Shown here: positions 60,301 through 64,000 of the stretch, piece after piece
Layout of the letters: every line of letters starts with the position of its first letter
Numbering within the stretch: position 1 is the stretch's first letter
Source: Paragonimus westermani
Lineage: Eukaryota; Platyhelminthes; Trematoda; Plagiorchiida; Troglotrematidae
Reading direction: 5' to 3'
NCBI GenBank assembly: GCA_008508345.1
Contig: QNGE01000424.1
Span: 228,567-292,566 of the forward strand
DNA length: 64,000 bases
Made by a program: the position numbers and the translations under genes
Notes under the pieces: generated by a model
Told to the model about the DNA's origin: nothing
Database searches by the model: none
The model's input: the letters and a program-made list of their open reading frames with translations, nothing else

Positions 60301-63287
60301 GCGAACGAAACCATAGCCGGATTCATTTTAACTGCATGTTCCCTTTGATGAGAACTGTGACAGCAAACGAGGCGGATTAAAAATTTCAGGTAAACCATTT
60401 ATTTTCCGTATTAGATAGCAGAATTTAAACACAAACTTACTGCAGACACTCACCAAGCATTGAAAGTGGATAGTGACAGGAATAGCCTTGGTTGATTAAC
60501 AATCGTCGGGTTAGTTGCTACCGACTGTTCAACTGCAGGGATACCAGTATAATTAAGTAAGTGCATCAGCCACTGAAAGGTCAATTTTAAGTCGAAAAAT
60601 TAACGACGCTATTACGACTAATAAGCGAGCAAGTAGGCATCACGTGTGTGCAGCGGGAGGGCTGTGAAGAATTGTACTTATGCAATCACATCAAGAGATT
60701 CTACCGCACTGTGGCACAATGAAACTCAAATTTTTGACAGTAAGAGAACTGGTCCCGGGTCAGCAGTTTCCACATTACTTTCGTCATTGAGTATCAACAA
60801 TGAAGATTTGCTGGAGTGGGTTATCAAGGAGGTTTAAAAGCAAACCCTCAAAACGTCAAATAATTGTTAGTTTAGAGACAGGACCAAAAATGTTCCGAAC
60901 AACAAGAATAAAAAATAAACACAATCTTGACTCCACCATTCAAGTCCTCTCTGTTTTGGCTGATGAATTAAGCATTTTCTAGTTGAGGCTTGAATCAGCA
61001 AATTCTCCGTTACCCTTTCAACCTTCCAGTTCTTTATGACCGTTCTTATGATCGTTGCTTATAGCCAGTCGACGGAAACCAAGTTTACAGTGATACTCCT
61101 AAATGCTTCTCGCAGAATGCAACGTTGTCAGCCTATTTTAGAGGATATTCCTTGAGGCAGTGTGATTGAACGAGCACTGATCACAGTGTAAGGTTACGGA
61201 GAATACCGAGTCTTTATCAGGCAAATGTATGTAGTCGTATCATTATGGTGGGTGGATTAGGCATGACTGGAAAAACAGTAAGAGAACAGTTCAACCAAAG
61301 TGAGCCAGAAAAATTGAATCCTGCAGAAACAATTATAAGCATTTCTGCAGTTCTTGAACCACGTGCCTATTGTCCAATATTGTTCATCCGAAGGCAACAG
61401 GAAGCAATGAAGCATTTGCATTTAACAGGTTAGTTTTCATATCCCCAGATAGTTGAGTTGATTGTTGGTCTAACGCTACATTCTACATACGCTAATTGAT
61501 TGTCGCTGTACACAAGAAACAGTACGTGTTAATGGTGACAAGCTATCTGCATTAAAGGTATAACACATTTTCAACCAACAGCTTATTGCTTATTGCAAAA
61601 ATATTTGCCATCTTGCCTTATAACAGAGGAGCCTACAGTGGTGCAGGTGAATAGTGTTTTTAAAACTTGAAAGATTGGACGAATAGTCCAAACTGACATA
61701 AGTTTCCACTCAAATGTGGTTGCAATACGTAGAATCCATGGTTTTTAAATGAGATCGGGTTCAGCGAATGGTTTGCTCAAAGTTGTAATATCCAAACAAA
61801 TTTTGTAGCACTTCTCAAAATTTCTCAGTTGAACTATAAGGACTAGTGCGTTCCGTGTCGACATCATTGTTGATCTTCTCTGAGACGTTTTCCCACTAGT
61901 ATTATCCTCTGGTCTAAAAATCACTTGGTTTACAATGCTAACATCCGATTCATTTATAAACCAAGAGTGTTCAACTTATACTTGGTTGGAACCGAAACTT
62001 CTCCAAATTACTGAACCATTTGGAAGAAATAGTCTTAATTGCAAGGAGGCTAATTGTGTGGATTCTCTGCTTATCTGGTTTAAACAATTCATGCCATAAA
62101 GCTGCACGTACCCTCAGAAATACACCAGATTTTGGAGACGATGGATGTAATTGTCGTGATTATCGTCACATAATTTGAAACACCCAAACTGATATATACC
62201 GTTGACACTAAAACCAACAGTGGGTTGCTCACTGTCTGTGGATGGTATATTCTCCATACCAACAGGTGCAAGATGTGTCAGGCATTTCAACTTTTTTGAA
62301 GCTCACAAGGGAAGACATCACCAAGTAGACAAAGTTATCTAGGTCGTGCCCATCTTGTGGACTATGAATCTCGTGATCTGAGTAGGTTTCGGCTGTAAAT
62401 CTTACTGGAGGTGACATCCAATCGTGCTTGGCGACGTAAGTAGTTTGAGTGTGTCTGAAGAGAAGTTGTAATCCAGGTAAGACCGTTAACGAGTCAAGGT
62501 TGCAACAGCTGTAATGAAGTCTCCTCTATCTTGTGTAAGAGAGCTTACTTGCGCCCACATATTCCATCCAATGTTCAAATTTTCTCCTATCTTCACGTTA
62601 CTGATTTTCGTAAATTAATGCATCTCGTGATTTAAGTTTCCTCCGCCTCCCTCCCATCTGTTAAACTGTGGCGGACTACTCACGATTATACCGCAGGTCC
62701 GTGTTGGTTTAGGCGCAGATTTAGTGTTTAGCATTGTGACGGAGATGATGAGCAAACAAGTTTTGTCATTGTCTCAAGGTGGAGTTAAAAGTAACAGCAA
62801 GAATCACCATAAACTTTAACTAGACCACTGAAAGGAAACCAGTTATTCCAAATCGTTTTGCATTACATATGAAACTACTATTTAGGTGATGTCTACTGAA
62901 TGCTATAAGACAGGTGAAAGCCAAGTTCACAAAAATGGTTAAACTCACAAATTGTATAAGGATTGTCCGCCACCTACCCATTCACTGCATATTGGCATAC
63001 ATACAGTACAGGATTTTTATCTGAGTGGGAGTTGTGTATGCGTAGTGTTTTCAATTGTATCACCCTGGTTTTGTTTCCCTGATAAAACATAGCTACGCTG
63101 GCCCTGTAAAACAAATGGTCACAACTAGATTCACCTTCGACTTGGTTCACTTTTTGGCTGCTACCATAAAAATGGTGATCCTTTCAGTAGACGGTCGTGG
63201 AACTGGAGGTCGAGGTCGCCGATTCGAACATCAAGTGTACAAGAAATTGGGCGTAGTGGAAGTGGAAGATCAGCTGGACGCAGTCAA
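6219..63287 (+). CDS. S9B dipeptidyl-peptidase IV-like membrane protein (DPP6/DPP10/omega type), 17 exons, 3' incomplete
   Basis: Seventeen exons join in one frame (2105 coding bases, 701 complete codons plus two bases). The predicted type II protein has an acidic cytosolic tail (residues 1-62) and RNWRGI followed by a membrane span (about 68-89). The propeller ectodomain follows, with family landmarks QWSP (about 228-231), DWLYEEE (276-282) and WWNPNG in exon 9, the CLTC...NC...C cysteine cluster (519-545) and NRT/NCT/NLT glycosylation sequons. The hydrolase domain starts with LLLHTYAGP (Tyr638) and DGRG (670-673). In active DPP IV the Glu cluster binds the substrate N-terminus and the YAGP tyrosine forms the oxyanion hole. 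DPP6 and DPP10 are catalytically dead potassium-channel partners. The nucleophile exon is outside the window, so activity cannot be decided. Introns reach 11 kb and contain many retroelements. Confidence 0.9.
6378..10272 (+). other. Intron 1
   Basis: The intron runs from GTAAGT to a CTCTGTCAG acceptor. I see no mobile element or structured repeat in its 3.9 kb. The open frame at 7244-7483 resembles nothing I know and is probably chance. Confidence 0.6.
10273..10387 (+). CDS. Exon 2: membrane anchor
   Basis: This exon encodes residues 54-91. The basic membrane-proximal motif QKRNWRGI is followed by about 22 hydrophobic residues (LALLVIVVISSIIITASIL). The RNW(K/R)GI-xALLVI arrangement is what DPP6, DPP10 and their invertebrate relatives have at this position, whereas DPP IV itself lacks it. 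The acceptor is CTGTCAG and the donor is CCAA|GTAAGT. It ends in phase 1. This is the most diagnostic exon for subfamily. Confidence 0.92.
10388..13581 (+). other. Intron 2
   Basis: GT-AG intron of 3.2 kb. Nothing beyond short chance open frames was recognised, for example 11513-11872 minus, 12560-12742 plus and 13311-13505 plus. Confidence 0.55.
13582..13677 (+). CDS. Exon 3: start of ectodomain
   Basis: It completes codon 92 and encodes residues 93-123, including PYTFADLLN. This corresponds to the family segment (LSLEDLF in DPP6) just outside the membrane. The acceptor is TTTACAG and the donor GAAG|GTAGAT. It starts with 2 bases of a split codon and ends in phase 1, matching both neighbours. 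Confidence 0.8.
13678..14207 (+). other. Intron 3
   Basis: Short GT-AG intron (530 bases). A 124-codon open frame runs from 13864 through it and across exon 4 in another frame, but it has no recognisable similarity. Confidence 0.6.
14208..14305 (+). CDS. Exon 4: propeller, first strands
   Basis: It completes Asp124 and encodes QLVYFSSDSDLIHVDLNT and following residues to 156. This corresponds to the DPP6 stretch with DVVYKSENGHVIKLNIET. The acceptor is TTTGTGGACAG and the donor GAG|GTGAGT, phase 0 at the end. Confidence 0.88.
18960..19140 (+). mobile_element. Penelope-like 5'-end fragment with hammerhead-like core
   Basis: About 175 bases closely match the right arm of the inverted pair at 31552-31790. 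The match runs through GAGGTGGTTGAAACG, GTTGTGTTATTCCC and TTTGGTGCGGATATCTTACAA. The 5' part has CTGAGGA, a stem (GCCAC with GTGGT) and GAAAC followed by GTA. Flanking ACTC and GAGT can pair, so the whole reads as a minimal hammerhead ribozyme core. Downstream it could encode NFIRSQFGADILQ, which resembles the N-terminal region of Penelope proteins. That protein match is an inference from memory of the family. Confidence 0.55.
19862..19878 (+). repeat. Short dispersed motif containing CTGATGAG
   Basis: TATATACCTGATGAGAT occurs here and at 51042-51058. Both copies are followed a few bases later by GAAGTGTGC. No GAAAC partner is seen nearby, so this is only a shared motif of unknown meaning. 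Confidence 0.35.
23116..23190 (+). CDS. Exon 5: propeller
   Basis: Encodes residues 157-181, including TLAPDLSAVLLQYDSRP. This corresponds to SVSPDLKYVLLAYDV of DPP6, the conserved S/A-P-D strand that ends the first blade. The acceptor is TTTTTTGGACAG and the donor CCG|GTGAGT; 25 codons, phase 0 at both ends. Confidence 0.9.
23191..24580 (+). other. Intron 5
   Basis: GT-AG intron of 1.4 kb with a pyrimidine-rich acceptor (TTCTCTTATCTAACAG). No element recognised. Confidence 0.6.
24581..24630 (+). CDS. Exon 6: short propeller exon (50 bases)
   Basis: Encodes ENRYGSLAKYDALLLS, corresponding to the family segment with HYSYTASYVIYNI in DPP6. The acceptor is very good and the donor is AAA|GTAAGT. 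It starts in phase 0 and ends with two bases of a codon, which exon 7 completes to Lys198. A longer open frame on the same strand (24441-24830) is a different frame and is not the coding one. Confidence 0.82.
24631..29452 (+). other. Intron 6 (4.8 kb)
   Basis: No mobile element was recognised. A strong-looking acceptor at 28065 opens a long frame, but its phase and protein sequence do not fit the gene; see rejected items. Confidence 0.55.
29453..29567 (+). CDS. Exon 7: propeller with QWSP motif
   Basis: Encodes residues 199-236, including YPHLPFVQWSPVKNHL. This matches the conserved strand (QWVTWSPVGHKLAYV in DPP IV) that closes a propeller blade. The acceptor is TTGTTTTAG and the donor TTG|GTAAGC. 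It completes Lys198 and ends in phase 0. Confidence 0.9.
31552..31705. repeat. Head-to-head inverted repeat of Penelope 5' ends
   Basis: Two arms of about 68-75 bases mirror each other around 31628 with very few mismatches near the centre. Each arm reads outward as GAGGTGGTTGAAACG, then ACTTGCTCGAAACGTTGTG and GATAAACAG or its complement. The centre contains CCACCCGAGGTGG, itself a dyad. The minus-strand arm keeps a TTGAGGA version of the hammerhead CTGANGA box. The same family is present in single copy at 18960-19140. Confidence 0.8.
31706..31831 (+). mobile_element. Penelope-like N-terminal coding fragment
   Basis: Directly after the right arm, an ATG at 31711 opens a frame with LFNFIRTTFGADILQLSKL. 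The last part resembles the N-terminal region of Penelope-like proteins, which lies shortly after the hammerhead-bearing leader in intact elements. The frame stays open to a stop at 31829. No reverse transcriptase follows, so this is a 5' fragment. Confidence 0.45.
32250..32482 (-). mobile_element. tRNA-headed SINE carrying a hammerhead ribozyme (copy A)
   Basis: Read on the minus strand, the element begins with a tRNA-like head. The A box is TAGTGGATAAG (32461-32471) and the B box GGGTTCGATTC (32413-32423). The hammerhead motif at 32358-32404 follows, then a body reaching roughly 32250. An inverted, more diverged copy starts at 32645. The layout of a Pol III tRNA promoter plus hammerhead is that of the schistosome Sm-alpha type SINEs. 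The exact 3' end is uncertain. Confidence 0.7.
32358..32404 (-). ncRNA. Hammerhead ribozyme (one core substitution)
   Basis: On the minus strand the order is stem I (TGGTG), CTGATGA, stem II (GACCT GGCT AGGTC, five perfect pairs), GAGA, short stem III (ACA with TGT), a GTC cleavage triplet, then CACCA, which closes stem I with five pairs. All parts of a type I hammerhead are present in the right order. The conserved GAA trinucleotide reads GAG, a substitution expected to reduce or abolish cleavage. The pairing is directly visible in the sequence; activity is not shown. Confidence 0.72.
32645..32938 (+). mobile_element. tRNA-headed SINE, copy B (diverged, inverted to copy A)
   Basis: The plus strand carries GGCCTAGTGAATAAATG (A box region, about 32651-32667) and GGGATCGATTC (B box, 32702-32712). 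A hammerhead remnant follows at 32723-32765, with CGATGA, stem II GACTT/AGGTC and GAGAC. The GCTAGGTCGAGACA segment is shared with copy A. Decay in the CTGATGA box and stem I makes this copy look older. The boundary with the next repeat at 32939 is not certain. Confidence 0.65.
32939..33153. repeat. Palindrome with 100-base arms and hammerhead-like cores
   Basis: Arms 32939-33038 and 33054-33153 are near-perfect reverse complements around a 15-base spacer. Reading outward, each arm carries CTGATGA, a stem (TCACC with GGTGA), GAAAC, GTT and a possible three-pair stem I (GCA with TGC). The plus-strand core is at 33070-33109 and the minus-strand core at 32983-33022. A decayed relative lies at 42003-42150. 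I interpret it as a head-to-head pair of retroelement leader sequences. Confidence 0.78.
33070..33109 (+). ncRNA. Hammerhead-like motif in palindrome arm
   Basis: CTGATGA at 33073-33079 and GAAAC at 33099-33103 flank a hairpin (TCACC/GGTGA, loop TCGCCT). They are followed by GTT and a short complement to the bases before CTGATGA. Stem III would be minimal, as described for Penelope hammerheads. The extra unpaired bases at the foot of stem II are non-canonical, so this is a candidate only. Confidence 0.45.
33471..33603 (+). CDS. Exon 8: propeller with substrate-binding Glu motif
   Basis: Encodes residues 237-280 plus the first base of Glu281. It begins TFVYSGHVFIHLHPF, equivalent to the strand with LIYIFENNIYY in DPP6, and ends CDWLYE, continuing as EE in exon 9. 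This Glu cluster binds the substrate N-terminus in DPP IV and is also kept in DPP6. The acceptor used is TCCATTCAAG at 33470, which gives the phase needed by exon 7. A nearby CTACAG at 33484 gives the wrong phase. The donor is GAAG|GTGAGT. Confidence 0.9.
33604..34966 (+). other. Intron 8
   Basis: GT-AG intron of 1.4 kb. No element recognised. Confidence 0.6.
34967..35127 (+). CDS. Exon 9: propeller
   Basis: Completes Glu281 and encodes residues 282-334, starting ELLQTNVALWWNPNGTRLAF. This matches [21 protein letters not shown] of DPP6 closely, and the exon ends with a QKYPK segment as in the family. The acceptor is ATTTCAG and the donor AAG|GTTAGT. It carries NGT and NVS glycosylation sequons. 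Confidence 0.93.
35826..36093 (+). pseudogene. Gypsy gag capsid-like fragment
   Basis: A frame with LLTGREKAVYVLSV, ETWVALIQEFTKRHDQQ and YYQRLLRQLTF runs to a stop at 36091. The pattern of a short alpha-helical domain with W..L...F and repeated L/R residues is typical of Ty3/Gypsy capsid regions in flatworms. This is recognition by pattern, without an alignment. Confidence 0.55.
36226..36480 (+). pseudogene. Gypsy gag nucleocapsid with CCHC zinc knuckle
   Basis: The frame carries a charged helical stretch and then CFVCNGVRHITCLC at 36373-36414, which fits Cx2Cx4Hx4C. It stops at 36478. The protease-like segment that follows is in another frame, so at least one frameshift separates them. Confidence 0.7.
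36483..36580 (+). pseudogene. Gypsy aspartic protease-like fragment
   Basis: The frame reads AIVDAGTGAPVTSKV, resembling the protease active-site region where the functional motif is D(T/S)GA. Here it is DAGTGA, so the catalytic motif is altered. Confidence 0.5.
37022..37440 (+). pseudogene. Gypsy reverse transcriptase start fused to RNase H fragment
   Basis: The stretch at 37022-37180 reads VLEKGIIQP, a stop, then CVDFRELHWLTLKDIPHA. This is the N-terminal fingers region of Gypsy reverse transcriptase, just before motif A. From 37201 another frame reads QYASRVITEAGRKYSTAEKE, a TAA stop, then AIVWA and LVYWSVQIQ, the RNase H region. The catalytic palm between the two is missing, so an internal deletion joined them. 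Confidence 0.75.
39448..39551 (+). CDS. Exon 10: propeller
   Basis: Encodes AGDPSDYGNPVVSIYIYSLE and following residues to 368, equivalent to KAGQVNPTIKLYVVNLYG of DPP6. The acceptor is CAACTCCAG and the donor CTTG|GTAAGT. It ends with TG of Trp369, completed by exon 11. A longer open frame across this exon (39383-39607) is out of frame and not used. Confidence 0.9.
39552..41001 (+). other. Intron 10
   Basis: GT-AG intron of 1.45 kb. No element recognised. Confidence 0.6.
41002..41125 (+). CDS. Exon 11: propeller
   Basis: Completes Trp369 and encodes residues 370-410 with LSFVRWFDDDHLIVAWTNRT. This matches the family pattern VKWVSNTKTVVRWLNRAQN, including the conserved W..R.QN. An NRT sequon is kept. 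The acceptor is AATCACATAG and the donor ATT|GTGAGT. Confidence 0.92.
41126..41353 (+). other. Intron 11 (228 bases)
   Basis: Short GT-AG intron between exons 11 and 12; no other content. Confidence 0.8.
41354..41392 (+). CDS. Exon 12: 39-base microexon
   Basis: Thirteen codons, IYRTSVENGWVDM, match the DPP6 segment KKYEMTSDTWLSQ between blades. The acceptor is TATCACGACAG and the donor ATG|GTAAGT, phase 0 at both ends. Skipping it would keep the frame. Confidence 0.85.
41393..42487 (+). other. Intron 12
   Basis: GT-AG intron of 1.1 kb. It holds a decayed copy of the 33046 palindrome family at 42003-42150. Confidence 0.65.
42003..42150. repeat. Decayed copy of the palindromic hammerhead-like repeat
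   Basis: The left part (to about 42068) resembles the left arm of the 33046 palindrome, through TTCGGCGAGTTTGGCATTTG. The right part resembles its right arm, with GATGAGGTCACCTCG, GTGAT, AGAACGTT and GTCAAGCTCTGTCAACA. The orientation of the two parts is again inverted, and the centre is deleted. GAAAC has become AGAAC, so the core is broken. Confidence 0.6.
42488..42601 (+). CDS. Exon 13: propeller
   Basis: Thirty-eight codons starting LKETSTEPLL and including HTASHSLFIVLAREY. This corresponds to EEPVFSRDGSKFFMTVPV of DPP6. The acceptor is TTTTGTACAG and the donor GTG|GTAAGC, phase 0 at both ends. Confidence 0.88.
42602..43256 (+). other. Intron 13
   Basis: GT-AG intron of 655 bases. No element recognised. 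Confidence 0.65.
43257..43402 (+). CDS. Exon 14: propeller
   Basis: Encodes residues 462-509, including TAKWLITPEFDILDILHY, DEFLFLATG and HSHLY. This matches LTSGNWEVIKILAYD, KIYFLSTE and RQLYS of DPP6. The acceptor is CATGCTCAG and the donor ACTG|GTAAGC. It ends with TG of Trp510. Confidence 0.92.
43813..43837. repeat. Short inverted repeat at the 5' edge of Penelope copy 1
   Basis: GGTAGGCC and GGCCTACC are perfect 8-base complements separated by 9 bases. The right half is part of the element's GLP codons. The left half lies where similarity to the element stops, so it may mark a truncation junction. Confidence 0.5.
43818..45269 (+). mobile_element. Penelope-like retroelement, copy 1 (5'-truncated)
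   Basis: Similarity begins at LYGLPKTHK, a conserved Penelope block before reverse transcriptase motif A. It continues through the reverse transcriptase and the GIY-YIG endonuclease to the natural stop. Everything upstream of the GLPK block is absent. An in-frame TGA at 43890-43892 interrupts the frame just after the ILAM motif. The protein differs at many positions from the copy at 56652, so the two belong to different subfamilies. Confidence 0.88.
43893..45269 (+). pseudogene. Penelope reverse transcriptase plus GIY-YIG endonuclease (copy 1)
   Basis: The frame is open for about 458 codons after the TGA at 43890; its first Met is at 43983. Visible motifs are CSMDVYSLFTNVPL (motif A), IDGVATGSPLGPIIADFF (motif B), YVDDTLIFS (catalytic motif C) and LPFLDILISR. 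After a linker comes the GIY-YIG domain with CVYQFVCNC, IYIGRTER, RMKK, ARHVLTTG and a late catalytic Glu in EAFAIN. The His that follows RMKE in the sister copy is replaced. Penelope elements copy themselves by target-primed reverse transcription using this endonuclease. The internal stop and missing 5' part make this copy defective. Confidence 0.88.
49030..50190 (-). mobile_element. Penelope-like element, copy 3 (degenerate)
   Basis: Read on the minus strand, this follows the copy at 56652 for over 1 kb, from the reverse transcriptase palm through the GIY-YIG C-terminus into the 3' untranslated region. The preserved C-terminal frame (49140-49355) reads ARHLLEAGHMSD, LKSLEALLV and KPVLCAQKLLTLNP. 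Frameshifts and small deletions are frequent, for example around 50110, where codons before the palm are missing. It ends abruptly near 50190, where an inverted fragment begins. Confidence 0.8.
50191..50460 (+). mobile_element. Penelope-like 3'-end fragment, copy 4, head to head with copy 3
   Basis: The plus strand carries the last part of the endonuclease frame and the 3' untranslated region: CTTAAGTCACTCGAGGTACT, GCAAAAGCTGTTGACCTTGA and CATAAAT-type tail sequence. It mirrors 49030-49260 with high identity over about 240 bases, including AGACCTGTTTTGAAAGTTG read backwards. Copies 3 and 4 therefore meet at their truncated 5' ends. Confidence 0.78.
53971..54050 (-). repeat. tRNA-like relic (SINE head or tRNA pseudogene)
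   Basis: On the minus strand an A box (TAACTCAGCTGG, 54033-54044) and a perfect B box (GGTTCGAATCC, 53982-53992) are spaced as in a tRNA. TTTGGGC in the anticodon-loop position resembles tRNA-Pro(UGG). The anticodon and acceptor stems pair poorly, so it is not a functional tRNA. It differs from the SINE heads at 32460 and 32650. Confidence 0.6.
54510..54679 (+). CDS. Exon 15: cysteine-rich propeller segment
   Basis: Completes Trp510 and encodes residues 511-566. LSCLTCDNANCTF followed by WECRGPDVP reproduces the CISC...CTYF...CEGPRVP pattern of the family, whose cysteines form disulfides in the propeller. An NCT sequon is present. The acceptor is TTCTTGCTTCAG and the donor GGAG|GTGAGT, phase 1 at the end. 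Confidence 0.95.
56652..58130 (-). CDS. Penelope reverse transcriptase plus GIY-YIG endonuclease (copy 2)
   Basis: An uninterrupted frame of 492 codons. In order: LNGLPKIHK and LRPILAMACSPYHKLAKWL; MCSLDVNSLFTNVPL (motif A); IDGVAMGSPLGPILAEFF (motif B); YGRYVDDIIVFA (motif C with catalytic Asp pair); LAFLDINIKRR; FSPIQHKRSLV; then the endonuclease with CIYQFTCSCGDVYIGRTDR, LRMKEH, ARHLLETGH, the catalytic Glu in LKSLEALLV, and a C-terminal LPWF. All catalytic positions I can recognise are intact. The frame continues upstream (EKEQYVQKMNIIVSDDTKF and onward) past the TAG at 58140, so the ATG at 58130 is internal and the copy is 5'-truncated. Confidence 0.9.
   Translation of the reverse strand: MKPIGSTTPQLNGLPKIHKPQTPLRPILAMACSPYHKLAKWLVDVLQPVRALTSQFCLKDTFEMCRILGKVDLKGKFMCSLDVNSLFTNVPLRETVDFICDYALAHNIKLHVPPNILKPLLLLCTENIKFYFQNMGFKHIDGVAMGSPLGPILAEFFMSMIELRLANTLHDIPLYGRYVDDIIVFAQDKETIRKLLDLLNSSHPNLTLSSEFEKEDTLAFLDINIKRRNDGTVCRSVHRKSTWGGQYLNFNSFSPIQHKRSLVRCLFHRARIICTGDTLDAELKFIRDTLVSNGYPLGFIAFHSKPKLINPQETSVPKKPVYMQLPYKGDSNMSFLTRRLMQAIQRTYNAATLRLLSRTKSLTLPHIKTRTSELSTSHCIYQFTCSCGDVYIGRTDRSLRLRMKEHVPKYIEDLMCGVTRRDPTKQRKPASSIARHLLETGHVVDPTNAFRVLMRHHKPVILKSLEALLVTRSKPVLCVQKLLTLNLRLPWF
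58143..58328 (-). pseudogene. Penelope copy 2, N-terminal coding remnant
   Basis: The same frame continues upstream of the TAG at 58140-58142 with EKEQYVQKMNIIVSDDTKF and LVEKQICRELQILL. This resembles the Penelope segment that precedes the GLPK block. It is bounded by a second TAG at 58329-58331. Confidence 0.7.
59808..60018 (+). CDS. Exon 16: end of propeller and start of hydrolase domain
   Basis: Completes Val567 and encodes residues 568-636, including VPKVQFINLTL, LVVEGKMLLPPQL and KYPLLLH. This matches KPEIKILHIDDYELPLQLSLPKDF and NQYALLL of DPP6, the edge strands that open the alpha/beta hydrolase fold. The acceptor is TTCTCACAG and the donor ATAC|GTATGT. It ends with AC of Thr637. Confidence 0.93.
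60019..63092 (+). other. Intron 16
   Basis: GT-AG intron of 3.1 kb. No element recognised. Confidence 0.6.
63093..63287 (+). CDS. Exon 17: hydrolase domain with YAGP and DGRG
   Basis: Completes Thr637 and encodes residues 638-701. YAGPVKQ is as in DPP IV (VYAGPCSQ); human DPP6 has no tyrosine there. DGRGTGGRG and GVVEVEDQLDAVK match DGRGSGFQG and GSVEVKDQITAVK. The acceptor is AAACATAG and the donor CAA|GTAAAC, leaving AA of codon 702. If the donor were ignored the frame would end at once in TAA. Confidence 0.93.
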
Positions 63288-64000
63288 GTAAACAATTTTG
63301 CACATTGCTACTGAGATTCTGTTTTTACTGTATAATGTGATTTGACGATAATTCGTTTGAAGTCCTTGAGAAAGACGGACAATGCAATATGCACACTGGA
63401 CCCTACTTCAACAAACACAGTTCTCGTGGTGATTTGTCTATCTCCTTTGTCTTCCATAAACCCACTGATCAACCCACGTGTTGTATAACATGCAGCTTTG
63501 CAGTTAGCAGCCACCAGGATCATCTACGTGTGTTGTGCTGGATGCGTCGTCAAAGTGTTTCTGTACCCCTATCAAAGATGTGGATAGAAATCAGCCGCGC
63601 AAAATAGTGCTTGTATTTGTGGTTCCATATTCTCCCATACCTTGTGATGGATGTGTAACATTGAACCGATTGCCATGTCAAACGTCTTTTGTGATCACAA
63701 CACACGTACGTGTCTACAGAACCTTAATCTCAACCGCGCGCCCGGCAACAAATAGGTTGCCATGGAAAATATACACGCAATTTCCCCTGCAAGTTAAATG
63801 CACTGATAGGTGTGTAGTCAACAATCTATACTCTGGGGGTTCCAGAGCTATATCAGTGTTCCACATTTTCAGCTGTTTCCTTGCAACGCGACTCAGTCAA
63901 ATGCTGATATACTGCCCAAAATACTTCGATATAAAGCGTTCCATTTAACGGAACATGTTTACGGTGTAGGAAATATCTCTCCGTGAGACATATATATATA
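63288..64000 (+). other. Start of intron 17
   Basis: No further exon of the gene was found. The next expected segment (strand and helix leading to the nucleophile G-x-S/x-Y-G-G) is absent here. The 137-codon open frame at 63535-63948 has no family resemblance. The window ends in a TA run. Confidence 0.6.

Noticed and set aside
63535..63948. 137-codon open frame after exon 17
   Set aside because: It lacks the expected hydrolase strand and nucleophile motif and has no other recognisable similarity.

Overview
The window looks like nuclear DNA of a flatworm, most likely a digenean trematode. It is AT-rich, with short exons (39 to 211 bases) separated by introns of up to 11 kb. The introns hold Penelope-like retroelements, a decayed Gypsy element and a tRNA-headed SINE carrying a hammerhead ribozyme, a combination known from schistosome-type genomes. 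The placement rests on recognising these families by eye, not on a database search.

One protein-coding gene spans almost the whole window on the + strand. I assembled 17 exons between 6219 and 63287 by joining GT-AG sites that keep one reading frame and by matching the order of conserved segments in the dipeptidyl-peptidase IV-like (S9B) family. The product is a type II membrane protein: cytosolic tail (exons 1-2), one membrane span (exon 2), an eight-bladed beta-propeller ectodomain (exons 3-15), and the start of the alpha/beta hydrolase domain (exons 16-17). The membrane-proximal RNWRGI motif is of DPP6/DPP10/insect-omega type. The exons with the nucleophile serine and the C-terminus lie beyond the right edge. 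The in-window part codes for about 701 residues.

Layout: 1-6218 is upstream sequence with a GC-rich 173-bp tandem duplication at 3960-4420. Exon 1 is at 6219 and the membrane exon at 10273. Intron 4 carries a Penelope 5'-end fragment (18960-19140). Intron 7 is a nest of inverted repeats: a head-to-head Penelope 5'-end pair (31552-31705), two inverted SINE copies (32250-32960) and a 100-bp-arm palindrome with hammerhead-like cores (32939-33153). Intron 9 holds a decayed Gypsy element (about 35700-37450). Intron 12 holds a decayed relative of the palindrome (42003-42150). Intron 14 holds Penelope copy 1 (43818-45269) and a head-to-head pair of Penelope fragments (49030-50460). Intron 15 holds the best preserved Penelope copy (56652-58331, minus strand) and a tRNA-like relic lies at 53971-54050.

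The most interesting points are the peptidase-like gene, which combines a DPP6/10-type membrane anchor with residues that active DPP IV enzymes use; a SINE with a nearly complete hammerhead ribozyme; and the repeated finding of retroelement ends arranged head to head, often around a hammerhead-like core.
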